Shown one piece after another: positions 6,437 to 14,926 of a stretch of 24,244 nucleotides of DNA. Each line of letters opens with the position of its first letter. Within the stretch, counting starts at the first letter, position 1. This DNA is from an uncultured Clostridia bacterium (GTDB taxonomy: Bacteria; Bacillota; Clostridia; TANB77; CAG-508), in assembly GCA_934141475.1 (NCBI GenBank), contig CAKPCG010000025.1, positions 1 through 24,244 on the forward strand, given 5' to 3'. The notes beneath the pieces were generated by a model, which had not been told where the DNA came from, made no database searches, and saw only the letters and a program-made list of their open reading frames with translations. A program made the position numbers and the translations under genes.

Positions 6437-7096
6437 TTATTTTAAGGCTTTTTGTTTTTTCAAAAAGTCTTCTTTTGCAAGCTGATTATATATTACAAGA
6501 AAATCGTCTATTGTGCATTCTTTTTTTAAGTTTTTATAAATTCTTGTATAAGCCGGGACTGAAAGCAGTTTTTCTCTTAATCTATCATAATCGCTATGAA
6601 TGAAAGGAGAAGTTAGTTTCTTCCAATTTTCTTTATCACCTATAACCATAAGTCCTCTTACATATGTTGCGGAAATATCAGTTCTTGGGATAAATAACTC
6701 AGATGTATTTGGAATGCAAGAAGGATCGAACCATGTGCGCTTTACAGGGTCATTTCCATAAATCACCAAATCTGAAAAATTACCATTTAAGTGACGATTT
6801 ACTTCACTTATTACAAAATCTCCCCAGGAAAAATCGTTATTAAGCTCATTTTTTAAGTCATTAATTCCTCTTATCATTAATACATTTTCGTCGTATTTAG
6901 GATAACACTTAGAGATAAGTTTAATTCTAGTTTTTATATCAAAAGGGTTTCTAAGTGTGTTTGCTTCTTGTGCAGAACCGACTAAAACCAGAGTTCTGCT
7001 ACAAAGATTAATTGAAGAATCAATTAGTTTATTGTGACCAATATGTATTGGAGAAAATCTACCAATAACAAGGCCATTTTTGTACAATTTATCCAT
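6437..7096 (-). CDS. NMN/NaMN adenylyltransferase (HIGH nucleotidyltransferase)
   Basis: This 219-aa protein has the nucleotidyltransferase fold signature GRFSPIHIGH (HIGH at 18-21) and the second motif ISATYVRG (141-147, the ISSTxxR equivalent). It should join AMP from ATP to nicotinate (or nicotinamide) mononucleotide, giving NaAD or NAD. The N-terminal 150 residues are the catalytic domain; a helical tail follows. It is the last gene of the operon after pncB and nadE and supplies the middle step of the pathway. Whether it is NadD-like or NadM-like in specificity cannot be told from motifs alone. AGAAAGGA is the ribosome site. Confidence 0.85.
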   Translation of the reverse strand: MDKLYKNGLVIGRFSPIHIGHNKLIDSSINLCSRTLVLVGSAQEANTLRNPFDIKTRIKLISKCYPKYDENVLMIRGINDLKNELNNDFSWGDFVISEVNRHLNGNFSDLVIYGNDPVKRTWFDPSCIPNTSELFIPRTDISATYVRGLMVIGDKENWKKLTSPFIHSDYDRLREKLLSVPAYTRIYKNLKKECTIDDFLVIYNQLAKEDFLKKQKALK

Positions 7097-7113
7097 AAAT
7101 ATCCTTTCTTAAG

Positions 7114-7135
7114 TAGGGGGGGAGAAGCCCCCCTA
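7114..7135 (-). repeat. GC hairpin between nadE and the adenylyltransferase gene
   Basis: TAGGGGGG and CCCCCCTA pair around a 6-base loop between the two genes. No T run follows in the sense of transcription, so it is less likely a terminator than an mRNA-stability or processing hairpin. A single run of seven G's is unusual in this sequence. Confidence 0.6.
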
Positions 7136-7144
7136 AAAACAAGA

Positions 7145-9073
7145 TTAAATCTGCCAAATTGTAAGGTCAATATCTGCAGGCATACGTTTGTCTCCACGAG
7201 GAGAAACACTTACTGTACCTACTTTTGGACCATCTGGAAGACAGTTTCTCTTAAACTGATTTCTGCTGTGACGAGAAATGAAGTCATTCCAACGAGTTAT
7301 TAATTCATCTTCACTGTATTTTGTTCCAAAGGCCTGCTTAGCTAAGAAAATAATTTTTTCTTTACTAAATCTCTTTCTTTCAAAATTATAAATAAAGAAG
7401 TCAATAAGCTCGTATTTTCCGACAGTATCTTCGGTTTTCTGCGTTACTAAAGTACCATCAGAAGGAAGAAGCTCAGGGCTAATTGGTGTATCTACAATAT
7501 CAAGAAGAATGCTAGAAAGTTCTTCATTTTCTTCTTTAATGTATGATGCATACCATTTAATAATGTATTTTACCAATGTTTTTGGAATAGAGCTATTTAC
7601 TCCATACATAGACATATGGTCTCCATTATATGTGCACCAGCCAATTTCGAGCTCTGAAAGGTCTCCGGTTCCAATAACAAGCCCTCCAATTTTGTTAGCA
7701 ATATCCATAAGAATCTGAGTTCTTTCTCTAGCCTGAACATTTTCATATGTAATGTCATGAATTTCTTTATCATGGTCAATATCTTCAAAATGCTGAAGGC
7801 ATGCAGCTTTAATATTGACTTCTTTAAAAGAAATTCCCATTTCAGCGCAGATTTTTACAGAGTTTCCATGAGTTCTATCTGTTGTACCAAAACCAGGCAT
7901 TGTAATTCCAAGAATTCCGGTTGGTTTTAAGTTTAACTTTTTGAATGCCTCATATGTAACAATGAGAGCTAAAGTTGAATCAAGACCGCCAGAAATACCA
8001 ATAACAGCTTTTTTAATACCTGTTGAAACAAGTCTTTTTGCAAGACCAGTAGCCTGAATAGATAAAATTTCTTCACATACTTTATCTCTTTTGGCATTGT
8101 CAGCAGTAGGTACGAATGGGTGAGAGTTAACAAATCTCTCTAAATCTTCTTTAGGATGTCTATTTATAGCCTGTTTAAATTTTATCTCTGTAAAATCGAT
8201 GCTAATATTGTCTTTAGAAGATGAGAAAGTTTGATTCCATCTTCTTTCATTTGAAATTGCTTCTACATCAATTTCTGCAAAAGCAATTTCATCATTCATG
8301 CTGTAACGGGTGAGGCTAGTAAGTTCTTTTCCATTTTCAAAGATATATCCACTTCCACCAAAAACTAAATCACTTGTGGATTCGGAAAATCCAGTAGACG
8401 CATAGAGATAGCCAGATATTGTTCTTGAACTTTGTGAACTAATAAGGCTTTTTCTGTATTCGTCTTTTCCAACCAGTTCGTTACTTGAAGAAAGATTAGC
8501 TATAATGTGAGCTCCAGCCAGACTTAAGTAAGAACTAGGTGGAATAACAGACCAAAGGTCTTCACAAATCTCAACACCGAATTTGTATCCGATGTTAGAT
8601 GAGAAAATCAAGTTGCCAAAAGGAACTTCTTTACCTAAAAAAGAGATAGTTTTTAAAGAAGTATCAGTGTATTCTTTAAACCAGCGCTTTTCATAAAACT
8701 CGCCGTAGTTTGGCAGATAATGCTTAGGTATTACTCCAAGTACATTACCTCCCTGAATGACTACAGCACAGTTGTAAAGTGAATTGTCTACTTCAACAGG
8801 AGCTCCAACAATAACTACAATATCCTCTAATTTTGTGAATTTTATAAGCTGTTTTAAAGCTTCATTGCAGTCCTCAAGCAGATTAGGAAAGCCAAACAAA
8901 TCCTGACAGCTGTATCCAGTTAAGGCCAATTCAGGAAATACGATTAATTTCGCATTGTTATATGCGGCCTTAGAAATAAGGTCATTAATCTTAATCAAAT
9001 TTGTTTTAGGATCACCAAGTTTTCCACTGTTAATTGTTGCAATTGCTGTTTTTACGAATCCAAAATTTTCCAT
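7145..9073 (-). CDS. nadE: Glutamine-dependent NAD+ synthetase
   Basis: This 642-aa two-domain enzyme converts nicotinate adenine dinucleotide to NAD with ATP, using ammonia drawn from glutamine. The N-terminal nitrilase-type glutaminase shows the E-K-C triad: FPELALTGY (E48), IPKHYLPNYGEFYE (K117) and GVEICEDLW (C170). The C-terminal synthetase has the PP-loop GISGGLDSTLAL (about 359-370) and GTGDLSELEIGWCTYNGD. The start at 9073 (MENFGFVK) is chosen because AAGGAGG lies 9 bases upstream; an earlier ATG at 9163 would overlap the end of pncB. Length agrees with the long NadE class. Composition is GC-richer than the plus-strand neighbours. Confidence 0.93.
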   Translation of the reverse strand: MENFGFVKTAIATINSGKLGDPKTNLIKINDLISKAAYNNAKLIVFPELALTGYSCQDLFGFPNLLEDCNEALKQLIKFTKLEDIVVIVGAPVEVDNSLYNCAVVIQGGNVLGVIPKHYLPNYGEFYEKRWFKEYTDTSLKTISFLGKEVPFGNLIFSSNIGYKFGVEICEDLWSVIPPSSYLSLAGAHIIANLSSSNELVGKDEYRKSLISSQSSRTISGYLYASTGFSESTSDLVFGGSGYIFENGKELTSLTRYSMNDEIAFAEIDVEAISNERRWNQTFSSSKDNISIDFTEIKFKQAINRHPKEDLERFVNSHPFVPTADNAKRDKVCEEILSIQATGLAKRLVSTGIKKAVIGISGGLDSTLALIVTYEAFKKLNLKPTGILGITMPGFGTTDRTHGNSVKICAEMGISFKEVNIKAACLQHFEDIDHDKEIHDITYENVQARERTQILMDIANKIGGLVIGTGDLSELEIGWCTYNGDHMSMYGVNSSIPKTLVKYIIKWYASYIKEENEELSSILLDIVDTPISPELLPSDGTLVTQKTEDTVGKYELIDFFIYNFERKRFSKEKIIFLAKQAFGTKYSEDELITRWNDFISRHSRNQFKRNCLPDGPKVGTVSVSPRGDKRMPADIDLTIWQI

Positions 9074-9094
9074 TAAGAAACCTCCTTGTTTAAG

Positions 9095-9125
9095 ATTTGG
9101 GCTGGATATAGCTTCCAGCCCAAAT
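9095..9125 (-). repeat. Hairpin between pncB and nadE
   Basis: ATTTGGGCTGG and CCAGCCCAAAT form a perfect 11-base stem with a 9-base loop in the 73-base gap between the two genes, just upstream of the nadE ribosome site. There is no T run after it on the coding strand, so full termination is unlikely; partial attenuation or RNA processing is possible. Confidence 0.65.
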
Positions 9126-9146
9126 GGTGTGTGATTGTAATTTTTT

Positions 9147-10715
9147 TTAGCTGTGTAACTCATGAAGAGTATGATACAGGTTTTTACGAGTATTATATAC
9201 TTCTTCAGTCATGTCCACATAATGGGTATGCGGGTTAGAACTACGAAGTTCAGATTCCCAAGCTTTGTTTTCAAGCTGGTCTTTTACATATTCTTTGATT
9301 TCCTTTACACTTGGAAAATCATATACCAGCTTTCCATCAACAATAATTGGAACCAGCAGTGGCTTGATATTCATCGGCTTAATTTTATACTCTTTTTTAG
9401 TGTCTGTTAAGTCGGTGCTATATACGGTGATTTCTTTTCCAGGTACAATTTCTTCAGTGCTCATTGCAATGATATCTGTACTTGCTTTTCCGTCTTCGTC
9501 ATACACTCTGTAGATATCCTTTTTACCAGGAATGATTGCTTTTTCCTCAGAGTCAGAGCATTTCATTCTTGGAGTCCAGCCATTAGCTGAAGTAGCATCC
9601 CAGATGTTTTCTCTATTTAAGGCAGTAAGTTTATACACACCACCTAAAACCGGACAATCTGCAGAGGTAATAAGGTTTTCACCAACTCCAAAAGAATCGA
9701 TTGGAGCTTTCTGCTCAAAGATCAAACTTCTGATTGAGTCTTCATCAAGACTATTAGAAGCAATGATCTTGATGTGCTGTTTACCTGCAGTATCTAACAT
9801 CTTTCTGGCTTTTTTGGACTGATATGCTAAGTCGCCGCTGTCCAAACGGATACTTTTTACCCAAAGGTCTGGGCTTTCAGGATAGAGCCCCTGGAGTTCA
9901 TTATCTAATGCAATAACATTAGGAACACCTCTTTCCAAGGCATTGTAGGTATCTACTAAAAGTGAAACATTTTTTGAATTCACTTTTGCCCATGCTCTAA
10001 AGCTGTCAAGCTCTGTTGGATAACTTTCTACCCAAGCATGACTCATTGTTCCAACTGCAGGAACATCTGGTCCAAATACGGCTTCAGCTAAGCAGTTAGC
10101 AGTTGCTACACATCCTCCAATAATTGCAGCTCTTGCACCATAGAGGCTAGCAGCTTCGCCCTGAGCACGACGTCCACCGAATTCCATTACACCTCTTCCA
10201 TCTGCAGCTCTTACGATTCTGCTGGCTTTTGTTGCGATTAAGGAATTCAAGTTAAAGGTCTGGAGAGCGTATGTTTCAATTAAGAATGCCCCTACAACGT
10301 CACATTCGATTCTTACCACAGTTTCGTGCGGATATGCGATAGTTCCCTCTGGCATAGCCATCATTGTTCCTGACCATTTGTAATTAGAGAGATATTTGAT
10401 AAAGTCTACATCGAAATTTTTGAAATACAAATAATCCAATGCATGTTTATCAAACTTGTAGTTTGCCAGAAACTTTGCCAACTGCTCCTGACCACAAGCG
10501 ATGGTATAACCCAAAGTTTTACCCTTTGGTGCAGGATTTTTGCGGAAGAAGATGTCAAATACACCTTTTACATCTTTAAGCCCCTGTTTAAAGTAGCCTT
10601 CAGCCATACGGAGTTCATAGAAATCCATATTTAAGCAGTTATTCCGGTAGGAATAATCAGCTGAAAACTCTTCTGTAGGTACTTCCCAGTTTGCTTTTAA
10701 TTCTTTGTTTGCCAT
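9147..10715 (-). CDS. pncB: Nicotinate phosphoribosyltransferase
   Basis: This 522-aa protein makes nicotinate mononucleotide from nicotinate and PRPP, the entry step of the Preiss-Handler salvage route. Family marks are NMDFYELRMAEGYF near the start, MEFGGRRAQGEAA (the FGxRRAxG substrate loop), GTMSHAWVESYPTE, SIRLDSGDLAYQSKKARKML (phosphate site) and CPVLGGVYKL. The length is in the range of the longer Firmicute/Bacteroidete type. It heads the minus-strand operon with nadE and an adenylyltransferase, behind its own promoter and two palindromes. AAGGAGGGCC is the ribosome site. Composition is strongly different from the next plus-strand gene: 33 of 60 bases are G or C in 10141-10200 against 11 of 60 in 11041-11100. 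Confidence 0.93.
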   Translation of the reverse strand: MANKELKANWEVPTEEFSADYSYRNNCLNMDFYELRMAEGYFKQGLKDVKGVFDIFFRKNPAPKGKTLGYTIACGQEQLAKFLANYKFDKHALDYLYFKNFDVDFIKYLSNYKWSGTMMAMPEGTIAYPHETVVRIECDVVGAFLIETYALQTFNLNSLIATKASRIVRAADGRGVMEFGGRRAQGEAASLYGARAAIIGGCVATANCLAEAVFGPDVPAVGTMSHAWVESYPTELDSFRAWAKVNSKNVSLLVDTYNALERGVPNVIALDNELQGLYPESPDLWVKSIRLDSGDLAYQSKKARKMLDTAGKQHIKIIASNSLDEDSIRSLIFEQKAPIDSFGVGENLITSADCPVLGGVYKLTALNRENIWDATSANGWTPRMKCSDSEEKAIIPGKKDIYRVYDEDGKASTDIIAMSTEEIVPGKEITVYSTDLTDTKKEYKIKPMNIKPLLVPIIVDGKLVYDFPSVKEIKEYVKDQLENKAWESELRSSNPHTHYVDMTEEVYNTRKNLYHTLHELHS

Positions 10716-10755
10716 AGTTATGGCCCTCCTTTAAAATATAATATTTTTCTGAAAA

Positions 10756-10775
10756 ATATTGCTATATGGCAATAT
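10756..10775 (-). promoter_or_regulatory. Inverted repeat in the leader of the NAD operon
   Basis: ATATTGC-TATATG-GCAATAT is a perfect 7-base inverted repeat that begins a few bases after the predicted transcription start. It fits an operator or a small leader hairpin. Confidence 0.45.
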
Positions 10776-10784
10776 ACGGGTATT

Positions 10785-10813
10785 ATTTTATCATAAATGT
10801 TGATACTAGTCAA
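10785..10813 (-). promoter_or_regulatory. Promoter of the pncB operon
   Basis: On the minus strand TTGACT (10813-10808) and TAAAAT (10790-10785) are 17 bases apart, with TGA before the -10. Confidence 0.75.
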
Positions 10814-10815
10814 CA
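10798..10815. promoter_or_regulatory. Palindromic operator candidate over the pncB -35 box
   Basis: TGTTGA-TACTAG-TCAACA is an 18-base site with perfect 6-base arms that covers the -35 box and part of the spacer. A repressor bound here would block RNA polymerase. NAD operons in Firmicutes are often controlled by NiaR, and in other bacteria by NrtR; I cannot match this site to either with certainty. Confidence 0.5.
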
Positions 10816-11010
10816 TAAAACAGAAAACTTTATGAATAATAAAGTAAATTTTAAACAACAGTAATCTATGCTGTAGATAATATTACTATAACAATAAAAT
10901 ATTTGAGAAATTTATACAAAAAATTTTAATAATGTGATAATATATAAACTACATCAAACTAATGTGCGATATATTACAAAATAAATATTAAAGAAGGGGA
11001 TGAATTTAAA
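10816..11010. other. AT-rich gap between divergent pncB and dNTPase genes
   Basis: There is no frame of interest here. A weak -10 candidate, TAATAT at 10938-10943 preceded by TGTGA, could serve the plus-strand gene, but no good -35 box lies 17 bases upstream. A GAAGGGG ribosome site lies 13 bases before the ATG at 11011. Confidence 0.4.
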
Positions 11011-12192
11011 ATGAAAAATATATTTAAAGAAGTTTCAGCAAATTTGGAAAATCCAAAATGGAATAATATAATAAAAAGGAAAAAATCCTTATATAAAAGA
11101 GATAGCGAAATGCGTTCAGAATTTGAAAGAGATTATACAAGAATTATAAATAGTAGGGGATATAGAAGATTAAAACATAAAACACAAGTGTTTTTCTCTC
11201 CGGAAAATGACCATATATGTACAAGAATAGAACATGTAACATTAGTAGAATCTATAAGTTATACAATAGCAAAATATTTAGGATTAAATACAGAACTTAC
11301 AAAAGCTATAGCAACTGCACATGATATAGGACATAGCCCATTTGGTCATCAAGGCGAAAAAATATTATCCGAAATTTCTGAAAAGGAAATTGGCAAAAAA
11401 TTTTGGCATGAAAGAAACGGATTAGAATTTGTAGATAAAATAGAACTTTTGGAAACACCAAGTGGTAATTTTCAAAATCTAGATTTAACATATGCTGTAA
11501 GAGATGGAATAATATCACATTGCGGAGAAATAGATGAAAGATCCATAAAACCAAGAAACGAGTTTATTAATTTAGATGAATATCAAAAACCAAATCAATA
11601 TTCGCCATATACATGGGAAGGATGTATAGTAAAAATAGCAGATAAGATTTCATATTTAGGAAGAGATATTTTAGATGCAATTACACTTGGAATTTTAGAT
11701 AATGAGCTTTCGGATTTATATGAAGTTTTTAAATTAGAAAAAAATCAAAAGATAAATAATACCTTTATTTTAAATACTTTTATAAATGACTTATGCCAAA
11801 ATTCATCTCTTGAAAACGGTTTATGTTTTTCTGACGAAAAGTTTGAAATGATAAACTATTTGAAAAAATTCAATTATAAAAATATATATTTTGCGCCTAA
11901 ATTAATCTGTTCTATAGATTATTTTAAATTGGTTTTAACTAAAATATATGAATTTTTAAAATCAATTAGAATAGATAAAACAGGTGCTAGAAAAATTTGC
12001 TCGTATTTAGTAGATGATTTTGAAAGCTGGCTAAATAATTATAGTAATACATGTAGAAGTAGGTATAATGAAAATGATGTTATATTTGATGTGGGTAGTG
12101 AGAAAGACTATAAACAAGCTATTATTTACTATATTGCAGGCATGACGGATAATTACGCAATGGAAATGTATAATAAAATTATAAGTTTTTAA
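11011..12192 (+). CDS. Deoxyguanosinetriphosphate triphosphohydrolase-like protein
   Basis: This 393-aa HD-domain enzyme is expected to cut dNTPs to the deoxynucleoside and triphosphate. HD-domain metal ligands are visible as RIEHVTLVE (H75), TAHDIGHSPFGHQGE (H104, D105) and VKIADKISYLGRDI (D211). The N-terminal RRLKHKTQVF segment is also typical of the family. Length fits the short dGTPase-like group. It is AT-rich like the flanking core genes and stands between the divergent NAD operon and clpB. A role in dNTP pool balance is known for the family; the specific substrate here is not shown. Confidence 0.88.
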   Translation: MKNIFKEVSANLENPKWNNIIKRKKSLYKRDSEMRSEFERDYTRIINSRGYRRLKHKTQVFFSPENDHICTRIEHVTLVESISYTIAKYLGLNTELTKAIATAHDIGHSPFGHQGEKILSEISEKEIGKKFWHERNGLEFVDKIELLETPSGNFQNLDLTYAVRDGIISHCGEIDERSIKPRNEFINLDEYQKPNQYSPYTWEGCIVKIADKISYLGRDILDAITLGILDNELSDLYEVFKLEKNQKINNTFILNTFINDLCQNSSLENGLCFSDEKFEMINYLKKFNYKNIYFAPKLICSIDYFKLVLTKIYEFLKSIRIDKTGARKICSYLVDDFESWLNNYSNTCRSRYNENDVIFDVGSEKDYKQAIIYYIAGMTDNYAMEMYNKIISF

Positions 12193-12197
12193 AGAAA

Positions 12198-12224
12198 TTA
12201 GCACTCTACTATTGCAACTGCTAA
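12198..12224 (+). promoter_or_regulatory. Degenerate CIRCE element (HrcA operator) of clpB
   Basis: TTAGCACTC (12198-12206), nine bases, then AACTGCTAA (12216-12224). The left arm is the exact CIRCE arm and the right arm matches GAGTGCTAA at 7 of 9 positions with the standard 9-base spacer. It overlaps the -35 box of the clpB promoter, which is where HrcA would act. Confidence 0.75.
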
Positions 12225-12240
12225 AAAATGGTGATATAAT
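12212..12240 (+). promoter_or_regulatory. Promoter of clpB
   Basis: TTGCAA (12212-12217) and TATAAT (12235-12240) are 17 bases apart, with TGA before the -10. Confidence 0.8.
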
Positions 12241-12277
12241 AGAAAAGTAAAAAAAATAGGCAAAGGAGGTACCTAAA

Positions 12278-14870
12278 ATGAATATACAAAAATTTACACA
12301 AAAATCAGTAGAGGCTATACAAAAAGCTCAAAGCATAGCAATAGAAAATTATAATTCTCGGAATAGAACAAGCTCATCTATTACTTGCATTATTAGAGCA
12401 AGATAACAGCCTAATAAAAGAACTATTAAAAAAGATGGGAACATCTAGTAATTTTGAGGGGGCGTTAAAAGAACTAATAAATAAAAAGCCAAAAATGACA
12501 GGTGCTTCAAGACCAGAAGGAAGTATATATATATCACAAGATGTAGACATAGTATTAAATGATGCAGAAAATATAGCAAAAAAAATGAAGGATGAATATG
12601 TATCTGTAGAGCACATAATGCTTTCAATATTTGAGCATGCAAATGAAGAAATAAAAGAACTTTTTAGAACATTTAATTTAACAAAAAATAAATTTCTAAA
12701 AGCATTATCAAGTGTTAGAGGAAATACAAGAGTTACTACAGATAATCCAGAAGAAACATATGATGCACTAAAAAAGTATGGTCAAGATTTAGTAGCACTT
12801 GCAAGAGCTCAAAAATTAGATCCTGTAATAGGAAGAGATTCGGAAATTAGAAATGTTATAAGAATACTATCAAGAAAAACCAAAAACAACCCATGTTTAA
12901 TAGGTGAACCAGGCGTTGGTAAAACAGCAATAGCAGAAGGATTAGCCCTAAGAATTGTAAGAGGAGATGTTCCAGAGGGATTAAAAAATTGTACTATATT
13001 TTCACTAGATATGGGTTCATTAGTAGCTGGTGCAAAATATAGAGGAGAATTTGAAGAAAGATTAAAAGCAGTATTGCAAGAAGTTAAGAAAAGCGATGGA
13101 AAAATTATTCTATTTATAGATGAAATCCATACAATTGTGGGAGCTGGAAAAACAGATGGTGCAATGGATGCTGGGAATTTATTAAAACCTATGTTGGCAA
13201 GAGGAGAACTTCATTGTATTGGTGCAACAACTTTAAATGAATATCGTAAATATATAGAAAAAGATCAAGCTTTGGAAAGACGTTTTCAACCTGTAATGGT
13301 AGATGAACCATCTGTTGAAGATACAATTTCTATTTTAAGAGGTTTAAAAGAAAGATATGAAGTATACCATGGTGTAAAAATATCAGATAATGCACTTATT
13401 ACAGCAGCTACATTATCTCATCGTTATATATCAGATAGATTTTTACCAGATAAAGCAATAGATTTAATAGATGAAGCATGTAGCATGATAAAAACAGAAA
13501 TGGAATCAATGCCGACAGAACTTGATGAAATCTCAAGAAAAATTATGCAATTAGAAATAGAAGAAACAGCATTAAGTAAAGAAAATGACGAAATTTCAAA
13601 AGAACGTTTAAAAGATATTCAAAAAGAAAAAGCAGAATTAAAAACAAAATTTGATGCGATGATGGCAAAATGGAAAAATGAGAAAGAATCTATTGGAAAA
13701 GTTCAAAAATTGCGTGAAGAAATTGAACAAACAAATGCAAAAATAGAACAAGCAGAAAGACAATATGATTTAAACAAAGTTGCAGAATTAAAATATGGAA
13801 AATTGCCAGAATTACAAAAACAACTTGAAAAGGAAGAAGAAATTTCAGAAAAAAGTAAGGAAGATGGACTATTAAGAAATAAAGTTACTGAAGAAGAAAT
13901 AACAAAAATAATTTCAAGATGGACAGGTATTCCTGTAAGCAAACTTCAAGAAGGGGAAAGGGAAAAGCTATTACACTTGGATGACATTTTGCATAAGAGA
14001 GTAATTGGCCAAAATGAAGCTGTAGAAAAAGTAGCAGAGGCAATTATTCGTTCAAGAGCAGGAATAGGTGACCCTAGCAGACCAATTGGTTCATTCCTAT
14101 TTTTAGGACCAACAGGTGTTGGTAAAACAGAACTTGCCAAGGCATTAGCTGAAAGTTTATTTGATGATGAGAAAAACATTGTAAGAATAGATATGACAGA
14201 ATATATGGAAAAATATTCAGTATCAAGATTAATTGGAGCTCCTCCAGGATATGTAGGATATGATGAGGGGGGACAGTTAACAGAAGCTGTTAGAAGAAAA
14301 CCATATTCAGTTGTATTATTTGACGAAATAGAAAAAGCACACCCAGATGTATTTAATATATTACTACAAGTGCTAGATGATGGACGTATTACAGATTCGC
14401 AAGGAAGAACAGTGGACTTTAAAAATACTATAATAATATTAACTTCAAATTTAGGCTCTGAGTATATATTAGATGGAATTGAACCAAATGGAGAAATATC
14501 AAAAGAAGCACAAGACAAGGTAAATATGCTTTTAAAACAAAGCTTCCGTCCTGAATTTTTAAACCGTTTAGATGAAATCGTATTTTATAAACCTTTAAAG
14601 AAAGAAGAAGTATCTAAAATTTTAGATTTATTAATCTTAGATTTGGAAAAAAGGCTTGAAGATAAGCATATTAGATTGAATCTTACAGAATCTGCAAAAA
14701 ATTATCTAATAGACAATGGATATGACGAGGCATATGGTGCAAGACCTTTAAAAAGATTTGTTCAAAAAAAGCTTGAAACTTTAATTGCAAAAGGAATTAT
14801 AGAACAAAAAATCTTGCCTAATACAAAAATAATTATAGACTGTAAAGAAGATGGTTTATTTATAAAATAG
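12278..14870 (+). CDS. clpB: ATP-dependent chaperone ClpB, with a frame change near codon 28
   Basis: This Hsp100 disaggregase works with DnaK to pull proteins out of aggregates. Translation should start at 12278, behind AAGGAGG, with MNIQKFTQKSVEAIQKAQ, the usual ClpB N-terminal domain. After codon 27 the phase changes by one base at about 12359, and the family sequence resumes as GIEQAHLLLALLEQDNSL. The joined protein has 863 residues, normal for ClpB. NBD1 has GEPGVGKTA (about 209-217) and ILFIDEIHT; a long coiled-coil middle domain (absent from ClpC/ClpA) lies at about 450-580; NBD2 has GPTGVGKTEL and VLFDEIEKAH. Without the frame fix the longest frame starts at ATG 12435 and lacks 52 residues of the N domain. 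A sequencing error, true mutation and internal start are all possible. Confidence 0.92.
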
Positions 14871-14872
14871 CT

Positions 14873-14917
14873 TAAAGCCAGAATAACTGTAAAAAAACAG
14901 TTACTCCGGCTTTTTTG
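14873..14917. terminator. Terminator between clpB and the minus-strand gene
   Basis: TAAAGCC...ATAACTGT pairs imperfectly with ACAGTTA...GGCTTT around an A-rich loop, followed by T's on the plus strand. A's on the left suggest it could also serve the convergent minus-strand gene ending at 14927. Confidence 0.75.
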
Positions 14918-14926
14918 TTTTAAGGA

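Noticed and set aside
7034..7303. Plus-strand and other overlapping frames opposite the NAD operon
   Set aside because: They lack ribosome sites and family motifs and lie opposite strongly conserved enzymes, so they are antisense shadows.
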